Position numbers and translations under genes: made by a program. 64,000 bases of DNA from contig SPDT01000002.1 of the NCBI GenBank assembly GCA_008477525.1, forward strand, positions 310,001 to 374,000, written 5' to 3'. Source of the stretch: Hypomyces perniciosus. Lineage: Eukaryota > Ascomycota > Sordariomycetes > Hypocreales > Hypocreaceae. Shown piece after piece: positions 24,101 through 33,802 of the stretch. Below the pieces are notes generated by a model. The model was not told where the DNA came from. It saw only the letters and a program-made list of their open reading frames with translations, and did not search any database. Numbering within the stretch: position 1 is the first letter of the stretch; every line of letters starts with the position of its first letter.

Positions 24101-24910
24101 GAGGGTCTTCCGTAACACTAATAGTTCCTCGCGTGACATGCTGTAAAGGGGGCCCCAAGGGAGTTCCGGTTCTTTGCCGTGTTCATCGGCTTTCAGGGGA
24201 ATCTGCAAATCGACTCCGGGGCGGCGTGGTGGAAGCTTAGTAGCTTCTTTTATAGAGAATAGCGAACAGAACTCTTTGTATAGTTCGGGGGGGATATATT
24301 CCCGGGGATCTATAGGTTTCTCAGGCTGGAGTGCTTTTTCAATGTCGGATAAGCTGATAGCTCGGAGGAAGTACGCTTCCTTTTCGCTGTTCCTTTTAGT
24401 GCGGCGGTATTCTGCTTGCAATATCGAGGCTGGTATAAGCCGGGCTCTTCGTATGGCCTTAATATTCCCGGGCTCCTCCTCATCTGCGAATCGTAGCTGT
24501 AGGCCGGCTTTTCCGTGGCTAACTTCCTTCTTGGCTGCATTATATACTACCTGGTTAGCCTCAGCCCAAGGCTTACCGAGGATTAGGTCATGATCTAGTT
24601 TATCCACTATATAGGCGTATTGACGTTCAATATAGCCGCATAGATCCAGGTAAATAACAGCGACACGGCTGGTTTCTACCTTCTCGTGGATCTCGGTAAA
24701 CGTCCCAATCTTCCTTTTAGTGATCTTGATCTGCGGGAGGTGTAACTTCCGGGCAAGGGAGGAGTTTATAACAGCATAAAGGTCACAGCCAGTATCGAAT
24801 AGTGCTGTAATAGGTATATTCTCTATTCTGGCTTGTAACGTTGCTGATTCGCCGGTCATTCGCTCCTTGAACTCCTTCCATCCCTTCAGTTCTTCCTTTG
24901 TGGGCTCCAA
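21185..24910 (-). CDS. pol: G Pol polyprotein (protease, RT, RNase H, integrase, chromodomain)
   Basis: Intact frame of 1,241 codons counted from a TTG at 24,910; the frame actually opens at 24,949, so translation is probably by recoding from gag rather than from a start codon. Numbering from the TTG: aspartic protease D-T-G at 39-41; reverse transcriptase with YLDD at 402-405; RNase H with D553 and the DKEMLAV region near 595; integrase zinc-binding H795, H802, C832, C835; integrase catalytic D865, D926, E962, exactly 35 residues between the last two; C-terminal chromodomain about 1,162-1,215 with WKGY and WEP. The protein would form virus-like-particle enzymes and insert cDNA, with the chromodomain biasing insertion toward modified chromatin. 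No RIP stops are seen. It appears complete. Confidence 0.95.
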   Translation of the reverse strand: MEPTKEELKGWKEFKERMTGESATLQARIENIPITALFDTGCDLYAVINSSLARKLHLPQIKITKRKIGTFTEIHEKVETSRVAVIYLDLCGYIERQYAYIVDKLDHDLILGKPWAEANQVVYNAAKKEVSHGKAGLQLRFADEEEPGNIKAIRRARLIPASILQAEYRRTKRNSEKEAYFLRAISLSDIEKALQPEKPIDPREYIPPELYKEFCSLFSIKEATKLPPRRPGVDLQIPLKADEHGKEPELPWGPLYSMSREELLVLRKTLLDLLDKGFIRASSSAAAAPVLFVRKPGGGIRFCVDYRALNAITQRDRYPLPLFSETLNSLTKAKWFTKLDIVAAFHKIRVAKGEEHKTAFRTRYGLYEWRVVPFGLTGAPAAFQRYINQVLRPFLDDFASAYLDDILIYTDGSRKDHMKKVRRVLRALADAGLHLDPRKCAFAQKEIKYLGFIIHAGKGIACDPEKQRAISEWQAPTTVTGVRSFLGFANYYRIFIPGFSRIAHPLVRLTKKGTPFQWKGMEEAAFQELKRLFIEAPILQAWDPTKRTFVEADCSGYALGGVLLQENKKGERHAIAYHSQKLSPAEYNYPIHDKEMLAVIRCLEEWRAELRSCDPFTVISDHKNLQFFMTRRKLSERQTRWAEFLSQFDFTIQYRPGSEAAAPDALSRREQDLPLNEGDERELSRYIQLIPAAPAIRRFEDSDTDLPLMRVFDGNEELQDLWNLTIQKDPVYRRVYAAVRKEERSLPADLQLKVQISECTIDEEQRLTFRDRIWVPATTEEEGETLRTRIVQAEHDAAVSGHPGRDGTLAIISRRFFWPGISSTVRQFLRNCSICGRGKVWRSYKRGLLKPLPIPQRIRSDLAMDFIVDLPPTGPTQARYLWVIIDRLTKNITLEVMESMEAEACAKRFLQCHYRFHGMPRSIVSDRGSNWTSRFWRAFCKLAGTQQRLSTAYHPQTDGGPERSNQEIQAYLRAYIDYSQSDWGDLLPAAQLALNNREHTAIQMSPFFLEHGYHVEPLQLYTKENEAIGLKDPEEKAAKEIVERLEGVTAFAQAALAATQQRYEDSANQRRGPSERYEVGDKVWLHLGNYNTPRPSKKLDALHHKYTVTKVISPHVVELGVPTGIYPRFHVDLLRRAADDPLPGQISDDPQPPPIRVDGEDEWEVEEVLCARTKRRGRGSFREALIQWKGYIEPTWEPIHVLEDTAALDDYISKYGPIESNDGPLNSYAPAKQRRPRREPP

Positions 24911-24930
24911 CGCCCGACTTTGCGTTGGAG
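24905..24930 (-). promoter_or_regulatory. Hairpin directly after the gag stop codon (candidate recoding element)
   Basis: A perfect inverted repeat: 9-bp arms CTCCAACGC and GCGTTGGAG with an 8-nt loop, starting immediately after the gag TAG (24,931-24,933). Upstream is an AAAA run (24,937-24,940) within the gag/pol overlap, 6 nt before the stem. Pol is in the -1 frame relative to gag. This is the layout of a -1 frameshift stimulator; stop-codon-linked reinitiation is the alternative. Confidence 0.6.
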
Positions 24931-26079
24931 CTAATCTTTTGACTCGTCGCTAGAGTTACTGTTTTCCTCGCCGTTGGTATGCTGGTTGTTATCATCAGAC
25001 TCGCGGTCGGCGATCTGGACCTGATGCGCCCGGGCTCTGTGGCCTTTCTTGCAAAACCGGGCAATATGTCCCTCCTTCCCGCAACGGTAACATGTGGCCT
25101 CCCGGGCAGTGTCTGCCTCGCTCGGTAAGGAGCTGCGTCGGCGCTGGTTCTTCATGCGGTTCACGCCCCCCATCCGGGTATCGCCCTCCTCGTCGACTGC
25201 TCGTGTATAGTCCTTCGAAGTGCGATGTGGTTGGGGCTTATTATGTTTTTTCTGCCGGGAGTGGCCTATCGAGGCGGCTCCCGCGTTCCGTCGGTCTGGA
25301 TCTAATCGTTCGACGCGGCTAGCGATATCCTGGACCTTAGCAAGCCATTCGCTATAGGTAAGCGGCAGGTCCACCGTTGCTAAGCGGAATCGTAGTTCTG
25401 GAGATAACGCTCCCTCGAGGAAGATGATCTTGGCTTGGTCAGCCCAGTCGTCGCCGCCTGCCTCAGAGAGCTTCTGTTCGAAGCGGGGAAGGAAAGATGA
25501 GAGCGAAGTCTTATCTCCTTGCTTGAGAGTGCGCAGCTCTTGCGCAGCTCGGTTCCGGAGTCCTTGATCCTTGTAGGTACGGTCCAGGTATCGCATAAAT
25601 TCCGCTGGGTCGTAGTTCCTGTTGGTTCCTCCTGACGCATAGAAGGTAGCGACTACCTGCTTAGGTGTAGCGTCTAAGCAGGAGTTAATAAGGTACCACC
25701 GTTCTCTGTTGCTGTTATAGAACTCTTTGTCGAGTTCGAGCTTTTCGCGCATATCTTGCGCCCATGCGGCGTACTCCCTTCGCTTTCCCGAGAATTTAGA
25801 TGGGTTGGGGAGTGGCTTCCTCTTGACCCTGGGAGCTTGTGTAAACTCTATCGTAGAGGTCGATGCAGGCTTCATGGTTGCGGCCTGCGCGGGTTCTTGC
25901 TCAGGTTGCGGAAGGAATGACATCTCGTCTTCCTGGCTATCTAGCCCCTGAGTCGCTGGTGCTATGGAGTCCAGCTTTCTCATCAGTGCAGCTATTTGTT
26001 CCTGTAAAGGTAGAACAGCTTGCTCGATCCGCGACTGTACGTCGTCGCCCTCGGAGGCTTGGTCTCCGAAATTCGCCAT
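24931..26079 (-). CDS. gag: G Gag (capsid/nucleocapsid)
   Basis: Intact 382-codon frame. The ATG at 26,079 lies 60 nt inside the 5' LTR edge and is the first in the leader. The N-terminus has a short acidic and coiled-coil-like stretch (about residues 12-40), the middle (about 90-255) resembles the retrotransposon Gag capsid region (W-x6-F, FL-x-RFEQ-type helices), and one CCHC zinc knuckle, C330-x2-C333-x4-H338-x4-C343, ends the nucleocapsid. The tail is acidic and Ser/Asn-rich. It would form the particle and bind genomic RNA. It overlaps the -1 pol frame by about 19 nt before its TAG stop. Confidence 0.93.
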   Translation of the reverse strand: MANFGDQASEGDDVQSRIEQAVLPLQEQIAALMRKLDSIAPATQGLDSQEDEMSFLPQPEQEPAQAATMKPASTSTIEFTQAPRVKRKPLPNPSKFSGKRREYAAWAQDMREKLELDKEFYNSNRERWYLINSCLDATPKQVVATFYASGGTNRNYDPAEFMRYLDRTYKDQGLRNRAAQELRTLKQGDKTSLSSFLPRFEQKLSEAGGDDWADQAKIIFLEGALSPELRFRLATVDLPLTYSEWLAKVQDIASRVERLDPDRRNAGAASIGHSRQKKHNKPQPHRTSKDYTRAVDEEGDTRMGGVNRMKNQRRRSSLPSEADTAREATCYRCGKEGHIARFCKKGHRARAHQVQIADRESDDNNQHTNGEENSNSSDESKD

Positions 26080-26128
26080 TTTCCTTCTGCAGTGAGAGTT
26101 CCGTTACTCACTGGCTAGGTAGTAGCTG

Positions 26129-26139
26129 AGCTATAGATA
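26129..26139 (-). other. G primer-binding site, complementary to its own LTR (self-priming)
   Basis: The 11 nt next to the 5' LTR, TATCTATAGCT on the minus strand, are the exact reverse complement of AGCTATAGATA at 26,205-26,195 inside the LTR. The match stops at 11 nt. This is the arrangement of the fission-yeast Tf1 element, where the first 11 nt of the mRNA fold back to prime reverse transcription. No tRNA-type TGG start is present. Confidence 0.8.
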
Positions 26140-26365
26140 TGTAACGGGTGTAGCCTAACTGGAAAGCACGCAGTTAGGGCACCTCTGTATTGTCTATCTA
26201 TAGCTGAAGGAAGGAAGCTCTATACTAGCTATGTATGCGTTATATAGTTGTGCGTATAGGGTTGTGGCCGAGGTGGTTTCCTAATTAGGTAAGCGGTCTA
26301 GTATTGGTCGTATTTCCGGATTCGGCGTAGTCGTGATTCCGGGAGACATGGCCTAGCCTGTGACA
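26140..26365 (-). repeat. G 5' LTR with promoter
   Basis: 226 bp, by eye the same as the 3' LTR. In element sense a TATATAA lies at 26,246-26,240, followed by a pyrimidine-rich CTTCCTTCCTTC up to 26,206, then the predicted transcript start at 26,205 (35-41 nt after the TATA). The implied U3 is 160 nt and R-U5 66 nt. Confidence 0.85.
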
Positions 26366-26370
26366 CATTA

Positions 26371-26540
26371 TAGTAAAGAAGGAAAAAGGGTATAATTAAA
26401 TAGTTTTAAAGTAAGATTTAAAGTAAAGGCAATATTTTAATTATAGTAAAATAGGATTATATTTAAATAAATAAAGAGAAGAAAGAGAGGTAAAGTATAA
26501 TATTATTTTTATTTTTTATAGGTATAGGTATATAGTTTAG
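26371..26540 (-). pseudogene. R3 interior fragment between G and Copia-2
   Basis: 170 bp of RIP-altered R3 sequence isolated by the two insertions. It starts after the G TSD (CATTA, 26,366-26,370) and ends with the Copia-2 TSD (TTTAG, 26,536-26,540). No recognisable coding content. Confidence 0.7.
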
Positions 26541-26804
26541 TGTTAGGTTAAGTAGGCTGGGGCCCTACCGCTTATTAGCGCTAGGGAGCTCTTATCTGCT
26601 ATATAAGCAGATACAAGCTAATATATATATTGCATAAGCGATATATCAGACTATACAGGCGCTGTAAGCGCCTATATACAGCTTCTTCTTTATATTAGCT
26701 ATATATATATATAGCGAGGCTACTACAGTATATTCTCTTTCATAAAATTAAGCTTTATTTGCTATCTTTCTATACTTTATATAGCTGTACTGCGCTCTGC
26801 TATA
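26541..26804 (+). repeat. Copia-2 5' LTR
   Basis: 264 bp, TGTTAGGTTAAG start (RIP-altered), with the same hairpins as other copies, followed by GTTATAAGCC as in Copia-1 and Copia-3. Confidence 0.9.
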
Positions 26805-27273
26805 GTTATAAGCCTAAGTAATAACTATTAAAGCTACTAAAAACTTTTACTTTAATATTATATCTCTCTTTATACCCTTTACCTTTACCTTTAAGCTGCT
26901 AAAGCTATCTTTTATAATAAATAGTATAAAGGATATTGCTTTTATAAAGCTGGAATTAATAGTCTAGTAAATTAAATAGATTACTATTTTAACTAATTAT
27001 ATAACTACTATTAGGGTTTAGAATAAGATTAATCTTAATCTCTTTAATTAATTAATTAATTATTTCCCTGCTATTAAGCCATTTACTTTAATAAAAGTAA
27101 AGGAATATATAGTATAAAAGTTTAGTTTTAATACCTTTATAGCAGATATCTCTGCTTACTATAATAGTATACTTTAAAAGCATTAATTTAATATTACTTT
27201 AAATAAAGAGAAGAAAAAGGCTAGTAATACAATTCTAAATTAAATTTAAAAGATAATTAACTTTAATATCTAT

Positions 27274-27680
27274 TTTGTCGGGGGTAACTAATATGCCTAA
27301 CGCACCAGCATTTTTTCTTGTTAGCTTACCCGAGAAAGGTTGGCTGCTTATTTAAGCAGCTACTGGATTAGGAAAGCACGGGAGTATAAAGATATACAGA
27401 TAGAGCTAGTTTAATAAACAACAACCTTCTTCCCCCTTTAACATATAACCCCACCTGTGAGAACACAGTCGCTGAGGCGTATAAAGGTAACCGTTGGTTG
27501 CTTTTGGCTGCCGGCATTATGATCAAATGATCCGCAGTATCTTTTTAGCCCCTATATTACTCAATCGCCGCTTCGTGGTTCTGTCAGGAGCGCGGTTCCC
27601 GCGCTCGATACCAGTCGTTGTGTGTGGGTGTGTGTGTATGTTGTGTATGTGTTTTAGAGTGCCAATTCCCCCTCGATAAA
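27274..27680 (+). repeat. Solo LTR of the R3 family, little mutated, inserted in Copia-2
   Basis: 407 bp with TTTGTCGGGGG at the left and CCCCCTCGATAAA at the right, flanked by the duplicated target CTAT (27,270-27,273 and 27,681-27,684); Copia-1 shows the uninterrupted site. Near-normal base composition, with many CA and TG dinucleotides that have become TA in the two R3 LTRs. It contains a GT-rich microsatellite (about 27,617-27,653) and a perfect hairpin, GAGCGCGG-TTC-CCGCGCTC, at 27,588-27,606. It most likely arose by LTR-LTR recombination of a later R3-family insertion. Confidence 0.85.
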
Positions 27681-30600
27681 CTATACTTTAGTTTTAGCAG
27701 ACCTTAAAACTGCAGCCCTAGCCTTTACTGCTACTAAAGTAGCCTATAATAATAATAGGGACTTTAATATTAAGTTTACTATTTACTAAATTATTAAAAA
27801 GCTTAAAGATTAATTAGCTCTTTATAAAGATATAATATATAAGAAAGTATACTTATTCTATTAATATATACTATATAAAGTAAAGTGCAGGAATATTAAG
27901 CTAGAAATATAATATATTTATTAAGTGTATATCTATATAAATGCAGTAAAGTATAAGCTTTTAAAGGTTAAAGGAATAGTTTTTTAAATAGCTTTCTTTA
28001 AAGCTATTAAAGTATACTTTACTTTAAACTTTATTACCTATTACTTATACTATATAGACAGCTTAATTAAAAATAGTAAAATAAATAAAATCTTCTCCCT
28101 CGATTAATTTAAATAGCTTTTTTTAAATACTTTAAAGAATATAGAGAACTATATTTATAGCTTTTATACAATACTTAGTAACTACTTTAATAATATATTA
28201 AGCAGTAGTAATATATATTTAAAGCTTTCTATTAGTAAAGAGTGCCTTTATAAACTTAAAAGGTATACTTAGCCTTTAAATAATTATAGTAAGGTATATA
28301 CTGTATTTACTAGAAGGCCTAATAAGAAAAGGAAATATACTTTTACACTTAAATAGGCTATAGAGATTTATGCGCCCCTGTAAGAAGATAAATGGCAGGT
28401 TACCTGTAAGAAGCTTAATAAAAGGGGTATTAACCTTACTGCCTTAATATAGGGAAGAATAGCTTTAACTATTATAACTGCTTTAATTTCCCTAGACCTA
28501 ATCAATAAAGAAGATGCAAGCCTTATAGTATATTTAATAAGCGTGTTAATATATATTAATATATAGGATATACTTTACCGCCTCTTTTAAAGCACCCTCT
28601 TTAATATATATAGTACTATTATCTTATAAATAACAGGAACTACTTTATTTTTAACTGTTTTATCTTAAATATAGAAAAGGATTATATTAAAGCAAGAAAA
28701 GCTAATTATCTAATAATTAAAAAAGGTTATTGTCTGCTAAAGGATACTCTTTATAATCTATATTAAAAAATAATGCGCTTTATTAAGCTTTTGGATATAG
28801 CTATAGTTAAAGGATTTTATATTAATATTGTATTTTTATTAAAGCTTTAGAAAGCAGGGATTTAGCTAATAGGGTATAATAATATACTTTATATTAGTAT
28901 AGCTAGTTTAAATACTATTATAGGGAAAGTAAAGTATAGGTATAATCTTCTATTTCTTTAATATAAGCCCTTATTGCTCTATATTGCCTTTATCTTTAAA
29001 TATACTATACTAAATAGCTTAATAGCTCTTTTCATTTTTCCTAATATAGACTATAGTATTTATATAGCATTAAAAAGTAAGAGAAGATTAATATATAATC
29101 CCTTAGTACTATAATATAACTTTAAATAGCTTTAGCATCTATAATTAGGATATTTAGGCCTAGAAGCGCTTAAAGCGCTTATAAGAAATGCAAGGAATAT
29201 ATATATTAAAGGAACTATATATATAGAATATAAAGCTTAGACTTTTATATACGCAAAACAGGTTATCTTTTACAGACTATCTAATAAACAAGTATTAAAA
29301 CTATTCTTTAAAGTGCACTAGGATCTTTAAGACTATCCTAAAGGCTATAATAAAGATAACTGGCTTTTAGTGCTTAAAAAAGAATATACTGTATATACCT
29401 TTTATTAAATAAAGAACAGGAAACTATTTTTAATACTTTTTTTAATTTTATAAATATAGTAAAAATATAATATAATATCTTTATATATTTCTTTAGGCAG
29501 GATAATAAAAAAGTTATAATTATAGTTAAGAGTTTATTATACTTTTAAATCTAGGCTAATATAGAGGGTATTATTTTAAAGCTTGCCCTTTCCTATATAT
29601 ATAAGCTAAACGGCGCTTTGGAACAGGCAGGTTAGGAAGTTATAAATAAGTCGATTAAAATGCTAGAAGCTGCAAGTCTCTTAACCGACTTATAGCCTAA
29701 GAGTGTAAGAGCTGCAGTATATATTATCAATATAAATCCTATATGCAGCCTTAATATAATATTACCTATTAACAAATTAAAGTAATAGTTCTGTAACTTT
29801 ACGCCCCTTCTAATAAAGAAGCTTTCTATAGACTTATAGTTAAATTAAAGCAGGCTTTATATATATAGCTACTGCGCCTATATACTAAATAAAGACTGCA
29901 AGGCTGGCTAGAAAAAGAGAGAATTTAAAACTAAGCCTAAAAGGCTAATTAAATATTTTATTAATTATACTGCAAATAATATATATTATATTTAATTACT
30001 TTGCCTAGTAAAAGTAATTATTATAAAGAATATATAGTTTAATAAAACTAGCTTTTTTAATAGTAATAAAGAGATTATAGATAAGCTGTCTATAGCTAAG
30101 TTAAATAAACTATTTAATAAGGTTAAAGAAAATAAACTAGAATTTAAACTTTTCCTTATATATATTCCTACAGTAAAAAATACCTTTATAAGTAATATAA
30201 AAGAAAAGAGTATACTTTTAAAGGTAGTAAAGATATAAAGTATTAAAGACAGTTTAATAAATGCTTTAAATAAACTATTAGTGCATTTAAAAGGACCTTT
30301 TAGTCTTTAAATACTAAAGGCTACCTTAAAATAGTTAATCTTTATAGATAATACTAGCGCGCTAATAGGAACTTTAAGTAATGCTGTAATAAGCGATTTA
30401 CCCCTTTTTATAGAAAGGGATATAGTAAAAGAATAGCCTTATATATTAAGGGTATATAATTTAATAAAAGAGGATAGTCTATTAAGGCTAAAAGCAGACT
30501 AGTATATAAAAGACTCGCCTACTTTTATAAAAAAAGAGTAGACCTTTAAGGAAATACTAGCTAATAATCCTTTAAGCAGTAAAGTAATAGCTAACATTTA

Positions 30601-32958
30601 TAAAAGCTTAAGACTTTAAAGGAAATAACCTGCAAAAAAGGCTAATAAGTATTTCCTAATATATAAAACTAAAATATATACTTTAAATACTGCTTTTAAG
30701 GATAATAAGCCTAGTATATATTTAATAATTACTAGGCTTTTTAATTTAATGCTATATTAACTGCTGCTTAATTAATAAAAGCTAATAAGCAATAAATTAA
30801 AGAATATAGAAATAGTATTTACTGTTTTTAATATAGTAATAAACTAAAAATCTTTTTTTTAAAAAAGTATAGCTTTTAATAAATTAATTATTTATTAAAA
30901 GGATTTAGTAAAATTGCTAAAAGATTAAAAAAAGCTTATAAAATATTTACTTAAAAATAGGTTTAAGTAAACTGTATATAATAAAATTAACTCTCTGTAT
31001 ATAAAAGGAACCTAGTAAAAGATATTATATTTAAAGGTAATAATAAAGCTACTATTAGTATATTAGGTTTTTATTTATAAATTTAGTCAAAATAAAAATT
31101 TAAAATACTGTAAAGTTTATTTTATAGTTTACAGGGATTTATAAAAGCGCTTTACTATAAAGAGTATATATATAGCTATATTAATAATATATTCTTTCTA
31201 TATATTTATTACTTTTACAGTAAAATTCGACTTTAAGTTAAAGCAGTATAATATTAAAAACGCTTTTTTTAATGCTTTAAAGGATAAGAACTTAAAACTA
31301 GTTATATATAAGCTCCTTAAAGGTTTTAAATAGCCGAATATTTATTTAAAGCTTGCAAAAGCTTTATATAGCTTAAAGGATTCGCTAAAGCTATAGTTTA
31401 ATAAACTATCTTTAACCTTAAAGTAATAAAAGTTAATTTTAAGCTTTAAAAAGCCTTATCTCTTCTATAATAAAGCTTAGAAAATCTTTATTATATTCTA
31501 TATAAATAATATCTTAATTATATATTATTATAACAACAAAGCTTTTTATATTAAACTACTAAACGCTTTAAAAGCAAAATATAAACTTTATAGTAAAGGA
31601 GATATATAGTAGTTCTTAAAGATTAAAATTACCTATAACTATATAGAGTATAAGATATACCTTTCTTATAAAACCTATTTTAAGAAAATTGCGAAATAAT
31701 TTAGGCTTAATAAAGGAATATAGTTTCTTATAATTTTAATACTTATTATAAAACTTTAAAAGAGTATATTGCAAGCTTTAAAAGTAACTATTAAAATATA
31801 TTAAAAGAAAGTGGGATTAATGCTCTATATAGCTATTATAATAAGGCCTAATATAGCTTACAGCGCCTCGGCTTTATTATAGTTTCTAACTAACCCCAGT
31901 AAAGAGTACCTTAAAGCAGTTAACTAGCTAATCTGCTATTTATATATATAGTATTTCCTAGCTCTTTAATATAAAAAGAGAGGAGAAATATAGGTTTTAA
32001 CTGCTTTAAGCGATACTTCCTTTACTAATAATATAAATATTTAAAGATTATTTTAAAGGTATTTTATTACACTTTTCTTAAGCTTTATCCTATAAAATAT
32101 AATACATTAAAGTACTATTAATATATCTATAATAAAAGCTAAACTGCTTACCTTAACTTAAATAGTAAAAGAGGCTATAGGTTTATATTACTTTTTCTAA
32201 AAAATAAAATTTAACTTTAGCGCTAATTAAAATATTAATTATAATAATTAACCAATTATATATCTTATAATTAAAGAGAGTATATAAATTAATACTCGCC
32301 TATATTATATTAATATATAAAATATATAACTTTAATAGGAATATTAAAAAGGATTATTTATAGTTTCTTATCCTTTTATTAACTTTATACCTATTAATAA
32401 GCTTACTAAAGCTTTACTATAATAGCGCTTTAAGTACTTTAAAGTATTATTAAACTTAATAAATATATAGTTATTAGAATAGAATATATAAAAATACAGG
32501 AAACCAGTTAATTTTAGCCTATAGGCTATTAACTATAAAGGTATACCCTATTACTGCAATAACTATTCTTTAAAAGCTTTCTAGGCTTTATACACTTACA
32601 TATAAAAGGCATTATTATTGTTATTGCTACTGCTTAAAGCAGTAGCCTCTTTAAAGTAAACCGAGTTCTCCTCCTTTAATAGGTTAAATTAAAGGCGCAA
32701 TACCTTTTTATACTAAATTGCCATTTAATTATATAAGCTTATAAGTATATAAAGAAAAAAGAGTATACTTACCTAATTATCCTCTTTACTTATAGCTTAA
32801 AAAAGCTAATATATAATTAATATAAGTATTAAATAACTATAAAGTATATAATTAAATAAAGCAATATAAGTAAATTAAAAAGGAGTTTATTAAAGGGTAT
32901 ATTAATAATTACTATTAAAGTAAACAGTATACTGCTAAAAGTAGGCAATAGAAATATA

Positions 32959-33292
32959 TTAAGAGAAGTCTCTTTTACTGGCAATTGCCGACTTTAAATA
33001 ACCTTTATAAAGAGGGGATAACAGTATAGCAGTAAGGGCAGTGGCGGGAGCAGCTTTAGCAGCAGTAGCAGTAATAAAGGCAGGGGCCAAGACAGTAGCA
33101 GTAGGAGGAGGAGCCGACGAAAATAAAGATAAAGCTGCCTTAATAGCGAGGCATACTTTACAAATAGCAGCCAAGCGTATATTAAGAGCAGTAATAGCTG
33201 CAGTATACCTAGACTGGCCGGGACCAGCCAGCGCAGGAGCAGGAGCTAGCGCAAAAGCAGGTGCAGGAGCAGCAATAAGTATAGCTGCTTAG
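32959..33292. other. RIP-resistant alanine-rich island in the Copia-2 3' region
   Basis: Counterpart of 15,676-16,002. Open on the plus strand from 33,041 to 33,292 (83 codons, Ala-rich, with GGGAD and YLDWPG) and on the minus strand from 33,174 to 32,959 (71 codons). The plus frame here aligns with the corresponding plus frame of Copia-1 apart from one stop there. Coding strand unknown. Confidence 0.3.
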
Positions 33293-33802
33293 CCAGCTAA
33301 GCAACTAATACCGCAATAAGCTACCTTTAAAAGGCGACTATAACTACACTTTACCAATAAAATATTCTTCTTTTACGGTTTTACTGTTAATTAATAAATA
33401 TATAGTATAAAAGGAATTAATTAGAAATATAATATTTATAGTAAAGGCTATATTACTATTAATATTATTATTAATATTAATAATAATAATATTAATAATT
33501 AAAGAATAAAAGCGAGAAATAAAGGCTAAAGGGGCAGCTAATATACCTATTCTAGCTATTTAAAACTAATTCACCTACTTAAAAGCTTTATTATTTAACT
33601 TCCTATTATCATAGAATAATAATAGCTATAGCGCTTATATTCCTTTTACTTCTATAATAGAATATTAATGCGTGTTTATAATAAAAAGCTTCTGACTAAG
33701 TAAAAGAGGCTTTAGGAGCGCGGCCAATTAATTATAATATTATAAATAAACTAGAGTAGCAGTTAATAAAGTATTAGGAATAGTTTTATTAACTAGGGGG
33801 TA

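Larger units (their letters stand above)
20946..26365 (-). mobile_element. G: intact, apparently young chromovirus (Ty3-type) inserted in R3
   Basis: A 5,420-bp element with 226-bp LTRs at 20,946-21,171 and 26,140-26,365 in which I see no differences, and a perfect 5-bp TSD, CATTA (20,941-20,945 and 26,366-26,370). Orientation is minus: gag 26,079-24,931, then pol 24,910-21,185. A primer-binding site (26,129-26,139) and a polypurine tract (21,172-21,186) abut the LTRs. GC content is normal and both frames are open, in contrast to the RIP-altered DNA on each side. G therefore inserted after the last RIP affecting the locus, or escaped it. It has every part expected of an autonomous element. 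Confidence 0.95.
26805..33802 (+). pseudogene. Copia-2 gag-pol relic
   Basis: Homologous to 9,925-16,522. No intact frame. The reverse-transcriptase site at about 31,494-31,530 has lost its aspartates in the same way as Copia-1 (GAT to AAT), and the integrase zinc-binding region is near 29,130-29,360. It is interrupted by an R3-family solo LTR at 27,274-27,680. The post-pol segment (about 32,700-33,802) includes the alanine-rich island at 32,959-33,292. Confidence 0.8.

Noticed and set aside
21297..24593. Many plus-strand open frames of 60-139 codons opposite pol
   Set aside because: They are antisense shadows of the intact pol frame, without domains; codon bias of pol explains them.
22000..26080. 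The overlapping minus-strand frames inside gag and pol (for example 24,783-25,064 and 25,380-25,640)
   Set aside because: They overlap proven gag or pol coding in another frame and show no family features. The real gag/pol link is the -1 frame overlap.
27494..27679. A 61-codon plus frame
   Set aside because: It lies entirely within the R3-family solo LTR and ends at its edge; no protein features.
27274..27680. A DNA-transposon MITE, because of short inverted ends (TTTGTCGGGGG / CCCCCTCGATAAA) and a 4-bp duplication
   Set aside because: The same 407-bp unit forms both ends of R3 in direct orientation with primer-site and polypurine features inside, which identifies it as an LTR.
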